DNA of 9,001 nt, taken from assembly GCA_955652455.1 (NCBI GenBank), contig CATPBU010000063.1:1-9001 (forward strand), given 5' to 3'. Positions 5,677 to 9,001 of this stretch are shown one piece after another. The position numbers and the translations under genes are program-made. Below the pieces are notes generated by a model. The model worked only from the letters and a program-made list of their open reading frames with translations. It was not told the DNA's origin and made no database searches. How positions within the stretch are numbered: position 1 is the first letter of the stretch; every line of letters starts with the position of its first letter. Source of the DNA: Candidatus Dormiibacterota bacterium (GTDB lineage: Bacteria; Chloroflexota; Dormibacteria; UBA8260).

Positions 5677-7677
5677 ATGCAGTGCTTCGTCACCGGTGCC
5701 ACCGGGTTCATCGGTCGCCACCTGCTGCCCCTACTGCTGGCTCGGGGTGCGGAGGTCCACGTGCTCGTCCGTCCTGGGTCACGCCATCGCTTCGCCGCTC
5801 TCCGCGAGCAGCTCTCCTCCGACGGCATCCGGCTGCATGCCGTCATCGGCGACATCGCCGAGCCGGGCATGGGCATCTCCACCGCTGATCTGGATCAGCT
5901 GCAAGGGGCGACGGTCTTCCACCTCGCCGCCATCTACGACCTCACCGCGTTAGCTGAGGACACCGAGCGGGCCAACATCGAGGGGACCCACCACACCGTC
6001 GAGCTCGCCAACGCGATTGCGGCGGAGCGCTTCCACCACGTCAGCTCGATCGCTGTCGCTGGGCGATTCAAGGGCGTGTTCACCGAGGAGATGTTCGCCG
6101 AGGGCCAGGAGCTCGACCATCCGTACTTCGCCACCAAGTACGAGGCCGAGCGCATCGTCCGCGACGAGGCTCGCATCCCCTGGCGCGTCTACCGCCCGAG
6201 CATGGTGATCGGCTCCTCCCAGAATGGAGAGGCTGACCGCATCGACGGTCCCTACTACGCCTTCAAGCTCATCCAGACGCTGCGCAGTGAGTTCCCCCAG
6301 TGGACGCCGTTCGTGGGGCCCGAAGGCGGCCCGCTCAACCTGGTCCCGGTCGACTTCGTGGCCCGCGCGATGGACCACATCGCCCATCTCGACGGGCTCG
6401 ACAACCGCGCCTTCCACCTCGTCGACCCCACGCCGCTCTCGCTCGGCGACACCCTCAACACCTTCTGCCGCGCCGCCCATGCGCCGGAGTTCGCGCTGCG
6501 GTTCGACCGCCGTATGACCAGGATGATCCCAGGCGACACCATGAAGATGGTCGGCAGCGTGCCCGCCGTGCAGCGCATCCGCCGTCAGGTGCTTGACCGG
6601 CTCGGCATCCCCGAGGCTGCACTCGCCTATATGGACTACCCGGCGAGCTTCGACGCCACCCAGGCGCAGGCTGCGCTCGAGGGCAGCGGCATCCGAGTGC
6701 CCCGCCTGCACGACTACGCCTGGCGGGTCTGGGACTACTGGGAACGCCACCTCGACCCCGACCTGCCGACAGCGCACAACATCCGCCGCGTCGCGGGCGG
6801 CAAGGTGGTGGTGATCACCGGCGCATCGAGCGGCATCGGCCGGGCGGTCGCCAGCGCGTTGGCGAGTGCGGGCGCGACCATCATCGGTGTGGCACGTGGC
6901 GTCGAGAAGCTCGAGGAGATGAAGGCGGAGGTTGAGGCGCTGGGCGGCACCGTCCACCTCTACCCGACTGACCTGAGTGACCCCGGGGCGTGCAAGGAGA
7001 TGCTCGAGCGCGTGATCGCCGACCACGGTCGTGTCGACGTGCTCATCAACAGCGCCGGCCGCTCGATCAGGCGATCAGTGATGGACTCCCTTGATCGCTT
7101 CCACGATTTCGAGCGCACCATGCAGCTCAACTACTTCGGCGCCATCGCGCTGATCATGGCCGCGCTGCCGGGCATGAAGGCACAGGGCGGAGGCCACATC
7201 CTCAACATCACCTCGATCGGCGGCCAGACGTACCCGCCACGTTTCGCCGCGTACGTCGCCAGCAAGGCCGCGCTCGACGCCTACTCGCGCTGCCTCGCAT
7301 CCGAGGTGGCGGCGGACGCCATCGACATCACGACGGTGCACATGCCGCTGGTGCGCACACCGATGATCGCGCCGACGGGGATCTACAAGAACTTTCCCAC
7401 GATCAGCCCCGAGGAGGCGGCGGACATGGTGGTGCAGGCGATGATCACCCGCCCGCACGAGGTCTCCACGCGGCTGGGCAAGTTCGGCGAGCTCACCCAC
7501 GCGATGCTGCCCGGCCTGCACAACCTGATCATGAGTGCCGCGTATCACATGCTCCCCGACAGTGGCGGCCGCTCCAAGAAGGGCGACGGGGCCAACGGAG
7601 CGGGTGCCAAGGATGACGAACCGGTCAGCGCCGAGGCCTACGCGCTCGGCATGCTGATGCGCGGCATCCACCTCTGA
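5677..7677 (+). CDS. Two-domain SDR fatty acyl-CoA reductase (alcohol-forming FACoAR / AcrA1 type)
   Basis: A 666-residue fusion of two short-chain dehydrogenase domains. Domain 1 (about 1-360) is an extended SDR with the nucleotide motif TGATGFIG (6-13), a Ser in HVSSIAVAG (123-124) and YFATK (Tyr150, Lys154). Domain 2 (about 375-625) is a classical SDR with TGASSGIG (381-388), NSAG (458-461) and the tetrad Asn485, Ser513, Tyr526, Lys530 (YVASK). Segments such as DGPYYAFKLIQ, NLVPVDFVARAMDHIAHL, WDYWERHLDPDL and RFHDFERTMQLNYFG match, from memory, the Marinobacter enzyme Maqu_2507 (about 660 residues) and the mycobacterial AcrA1 family. In that family the C-terminal Acr1-like part reduces acyl-CoA to aldehyde and the N-terminal part reduces aldehyde to alcohol with NADPH. 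A Gly/Lys-rich linker (about 629-648) precedes the conserved-type tail MRGIHL. The start is the second of two tandem ATGs, six bases after AGGAGG. It is divergent from the thiolase, so a role in fatty alcohol or wax-type lipid formation is plausible; substrate chain length is unknown. Confidence 0.9.
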   Translation: MQCFVTGATGFIGRHLLPLLLARGAEVHVLVRPGSRHRFAALREQLSSDGIRLHAVIGDIAEPGMGISTADLDQLQGATVFHLAAIYDLTALAEDTERANIEGTHHTVELANAIAAERFHHVSSIAVAGRFKGVFTEEMFAEGQELDHPYFATKYEAERIVRDEARIPWRVYRPSMVIGSSQNGEADRIDGPYYAFKLIQTLRSEFPQWTPFVGPEGGPLNLVPVDFVARAMDHIAHLDGLDNRAFHLVDPTPLSLGDTLNTFCRAAHAPEFALRFDRRMTRMIPGDTMKMVGSVPAVQRIRRQVLDRLGIPEAALAYMDYPASFDATQAQAALEGSGIRVPRLHDYAWRVWDYWERHLDPDLPTAHNIRRVAGGKVVVITGASSGIGRAVASALASAGATIIGVARGVEKLEEMKAEVEALGGTVHLYPTDLSDPGACKEMLERVIADHGRVDVLINSAGRSIRRSVMDSLDRFHDFERTMQLNYFGAIALIMAALPGMKAQGGGHILNITSIGGQTYPPRFAAYVASKAALDAYSRCLASEVAADAIDITTVHMPLVRTPMIAPTGIYKNFPTISPEEAADMVVQAMITRPHEVSTRLGKFGELTHAMLPGLHNLIMSAAYHMLPDSGGRSKKGDGANGAGAKDDEPVSAEAYALGMLMRGIHL

Positions 7678-7695
7678 GGACGTCGGAGTCCTCAG
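7674..7695. terminator. Hairpin overlapping the reductase stop codon, candidate bidirectional terminator
   Basis: CTGAGGAC (7674-7681) and GTCCTCAG (7688-7695) form a perfect 8-bp stem with a 6-base loop. The stem includes the TGA stop of the reductase and ends 17 bases before the last base of the convergent E2 gene. No T-run follows on either strand, so it is not a textbook intrinsic terminator; placement between convergent genes supports the call. Confidence 0.5.
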
Positions 7696-7712
7696 GCAGG
7701 TCGCAGCCGGCG

Positions 7713-8948
7713 TCAGGTCTTTGGCAATCCCAGGTCCGACTCGAACCTGCCGCCCTCGAGTCGCTCCTTGACAGTCACCAGGAAGTGCGCCGCCACCGCG
7801 CCGTCGATGAGCCGGTGGTCGTACGTCAGCGCCAGGTACGCCATCGAGCGGATGGCGATCCCCTCGGCACCGCTGGCTGGGTCGATGACCGCAACCGGGC
7901 GCCGTACCACGGCTCCGGTCGCGAGGATGGCCACCTGCGGCTGGTTGATGATCGGCGTGTCGAAGAGGGCACCGCGACTGCCGGTGTTGGACAGCGTGAA
8001 GGTGCCACCTGCTAGTTCGTCAGCGGTGATGCTGCCAGCGCGCGTGCGCGCTGCGATGTCGTTGATGGCGCCGGCCAGGCCGATCAGGGATAGCCGCCAG
8101 GCGTCATGGATGACAGGCGCGAACAGGCCGCGCTCTGTGTCGACAGCGATGGCCAGGTGAATGGCGTCGTGGTAGGTGACAGTGCCGGCAACCGTATCGA
8201 CGGATGCGTTGACCTGCGCGTGCGACTCCAGCGCCTCCACGGCTGCGCGGGCGAAGAACGATAGGAAGGAAATCCTGGCGCTGGCGCTGGCGCGCAGCTG
8301 CGCAATCCGGGTCACGTCCACCTCGACGACGCTGGTGAGCTGCGCGGAGGACTGCAGGGACGACACCATGCGTTCAGCGATCACCGCGCGAATGCGGCTG
8401 AGCGGCTCCGTGCGTGCCCGTGCTGCGGCGTCCTGCGACGGCTGCGGCGGTGCGGCGCGGGCGGCGGCAGCAGCCGCGACGTCCTCGCGCAGGATCCGGC
8501 CGCCGCGGCCTGACCCGGTCACATCAGCGGCGGTCAGTCCCGCCTCCTGAAGCAGCCGCCTGATCAGCGGCGTCGGGCGCCGTTCGCGTTCTGGCTGCGC
8601 CGCCGGCGTCGCGTGCTCCACCGCTGACGGTGTGGTCGTGGGCGCAGGGTCGCTATGCGCCGATGCCGCGTTGGCAGCGCCTGGAGCGGGGCCGTCTCCG
8701 CGATCCTCGCCGGCCACCTCCATCCAGGCGAGCGCCGCACCTACGCGTACAGTCTCGCCCTCGCGCACCAGCACCTCGACGAGCACGCCGGCTTGAAGGG
8801 TGGGCACCTCCATGGACACCTTGTCGGTCGCGATCTCCAGCAGAGGTTCGTCGGCTGCCACCGTGTCGCCCTGGCCACGCAGCCACCGGGTCACCGTCCC
8901 CTCGCTCACAGTCTCGCCGAGCTGGGGCATGGTGACCTGGACTCTCAC
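7713..8948 (-). CDS. 2-oxo acid dehydrogenase complex E2 (dihydrolipoamide acyltransferase)
   Basis: A 411-residue E2 core protein that takes the acyl group from E1 on a swinging lipoyl arm and passes it to CoA. Domains in order: lipoyl domain (1-80) with the lipoylation site DKVSMEV (Lys43); an Ala/Pro/Thr-rich flexible linker (about 83-124); peripheral subunit-binding domain (about 125-160, TPLIRRLLQEAGL..GSGRGGRILREDV); an Ala-rich linker; and the catalytic domain (about 180-405) with TPIINQPQVAILATGA and the active-site motif YDHRLIDGA (His378, Asp382). One lipoyl domain is the usual number for BkdB/SucB and many bacterial PdhC proteins, so the 2-oxo acid (pyruvate, branched-chain or 2-oxoglutarate) is not determined. 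The start is GTG at 8948; its GTGA overlaps the upstream gene's stop, indicating translational coupling. The upstream gene does not look like E1, which is unusual. It converges with the reductase gene (35-base gap). Confidence 0.95.
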   Translation of the reverse strand: MRVQVTMPQLGETVSEGTVTRWLRGQGDTVAADEPLLEIATDKVSMEVPTLQAGVLVEVLVREGETVRVGAALAWMEVAGEDRGDGPAPGAANAASAHSDPAPTTTPSAVEHATPAAQPERERRPTPLIRRLLQEAGLTAADVTGSGRGGRILREDVAAAAAARAAPPQPSQDAAARARTEPLSRIRAVIAERMVSSLQSSAQLTSVVEVDVTRIAQLRASASARISFLSFFARAAVEALESHAQVNASVDTVAGTVTYHDAIHLAIAVDTERGLFAPVIHDAWRLSLIGLAGAINDIAARTRAGSITADELAGGTFTLSNTGSRGALFDTPIINQPQVAILATGAVVRRPVAVIDPASGAEGIAIRSMAYLALTYDHRLIDGAVAAHFLVTVKERLEGGRFESDLGLPKT

Positions 8949-9001
8949 CAGTCCACCGCGACGTATTTGGTCTCCAGGAACTCGAGCAGACCGTCGTGGC
9001 C
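8945..9001 (-). CDS. C-terminal end of a probable aldehyde dehydrogenase, truncated by window edge
   Basis: Only the last 18 codons and the TGA stop (8947-8945) are in the window: GHDGLLEFLETKYVAVDW. The pattern G-x-x-GLLE(F/Y)LETKYV resembles the C-terminal tail of NAD(P)-dependent aldehyde dehydrogenases such as the succinate-semialdehyde dehydrogenase group, where it usually follows a GREGG motif that would lie just outside. With so few residues the identification is tentative. It does not resemble E1-beta or E3 C-termini that I know. The stop overlaps the E2 start by four bases (GTGA), so the two genes form one transcript, with this gene upstream. Confidence 0.5.
   Translation of the reverse strand, partial: GHDGLLEFLETKYVAVDW

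Noticed and set aside
5950..7026. 358-codon minus-strand frame opposite the reductase
   Set aside because: No recognisable family, biased composition, and the opposite strand encodes a protein with two intact SDR active sites.
8275..8292. Three tandem CTGGCG hexamers
   Set aside because: They lie inside the E2 coding sequence, encoding the low-complexity RASASAR stretch; too short and in frame to be a separate repeat element.
1..9001. Search for tRNA/rRNA, CRISPR arrays, IS ends, integrases, toxin-antitoxin or defence genes
   Set aside because: None seen by eye; all sizeable intervals are filled by housekeeping-type coding sequences with tight spacing.

Overview
The window is GC-rich and densely coded: six complete protein genes, two genes cut by the window edges, and no gene-free stretch longer than about 130 bases. 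I see no RNA genes, insertion sequences, phage genes or CRISPR arrays. GTG and TTG starts, a mycobacterial-type L,D-transpeptidase, an actinobacterial-style thiolase and an AcrA1/Marinobacter-type fatty acyl reductase point to a high-GC Terrabacteria lineage, such as an actinomycete or a soil lineage like Dormibacterota or Chloroflexota. That placement is inference; no marker gene here settles the taxon.

Left part (1-3409): on the plus strand, the C-terminal end of a YprB-type RNase H-like exonuclease with TPR-like helices is followed 11 bases later by a 500-residue MOP-family polysaccharide/lipid-linked oligosaccharide flippase. Converging on it after only 6 bases is a minus-strand lipoprotein L,D-transpeptidase with Ig-like domains and a YkuD domain, close in architecture to LdtMt2 of Mycobacterium tuberculosis. 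The flippase and transpeptidase are both cell-envelope genes, but they are not co-transcribed.

Middle part (3410-5548): a 102-base divergent spacer with an imperfect GC-rich hairpin separates the transpeptidase from a plus-strand two-domain sulfurtransferase (rhodanese/3-mercaptopyruvate type), which converges on a minus-strand acetyl-CoA acetyltransferase-type thiolase.

Right part (5549-9001): the thiolase is divergent from a 666-residue two-domain reductase of the alcohol-forming fatty acyl-CoA reductase type. Their 128-base shared upstream region holds the palindrome TTGACgTgaAtGTCAA, a good candidate operator for a lipid-responsive repressor. The pair suggests an acyl-CoA module in which a thiolase cleaves or condenses acyl chains and the reductase turns acyl-CoA into aldehyde and alcohol, possibly for wax esters or other lipids. 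The reductase gene ends in a perfect 8-bp hairpin and converges on a minus-strand 2-oxo acid dehydrogenase E2 gene. The E2 start overlaps by four bases (GTGA) the stop of an upstream gene whose last 18 residues look like an aldehyde dehydrogenase C-terminus.

Most of the window looks like ordinary chromosomal metabolism and envelope biology. I found no convincing new system. The points most worth checking are the divergent thiolase/acyl reductase module with its palindrome and the aldehyde dehydrogenase-E2 gene pairing.
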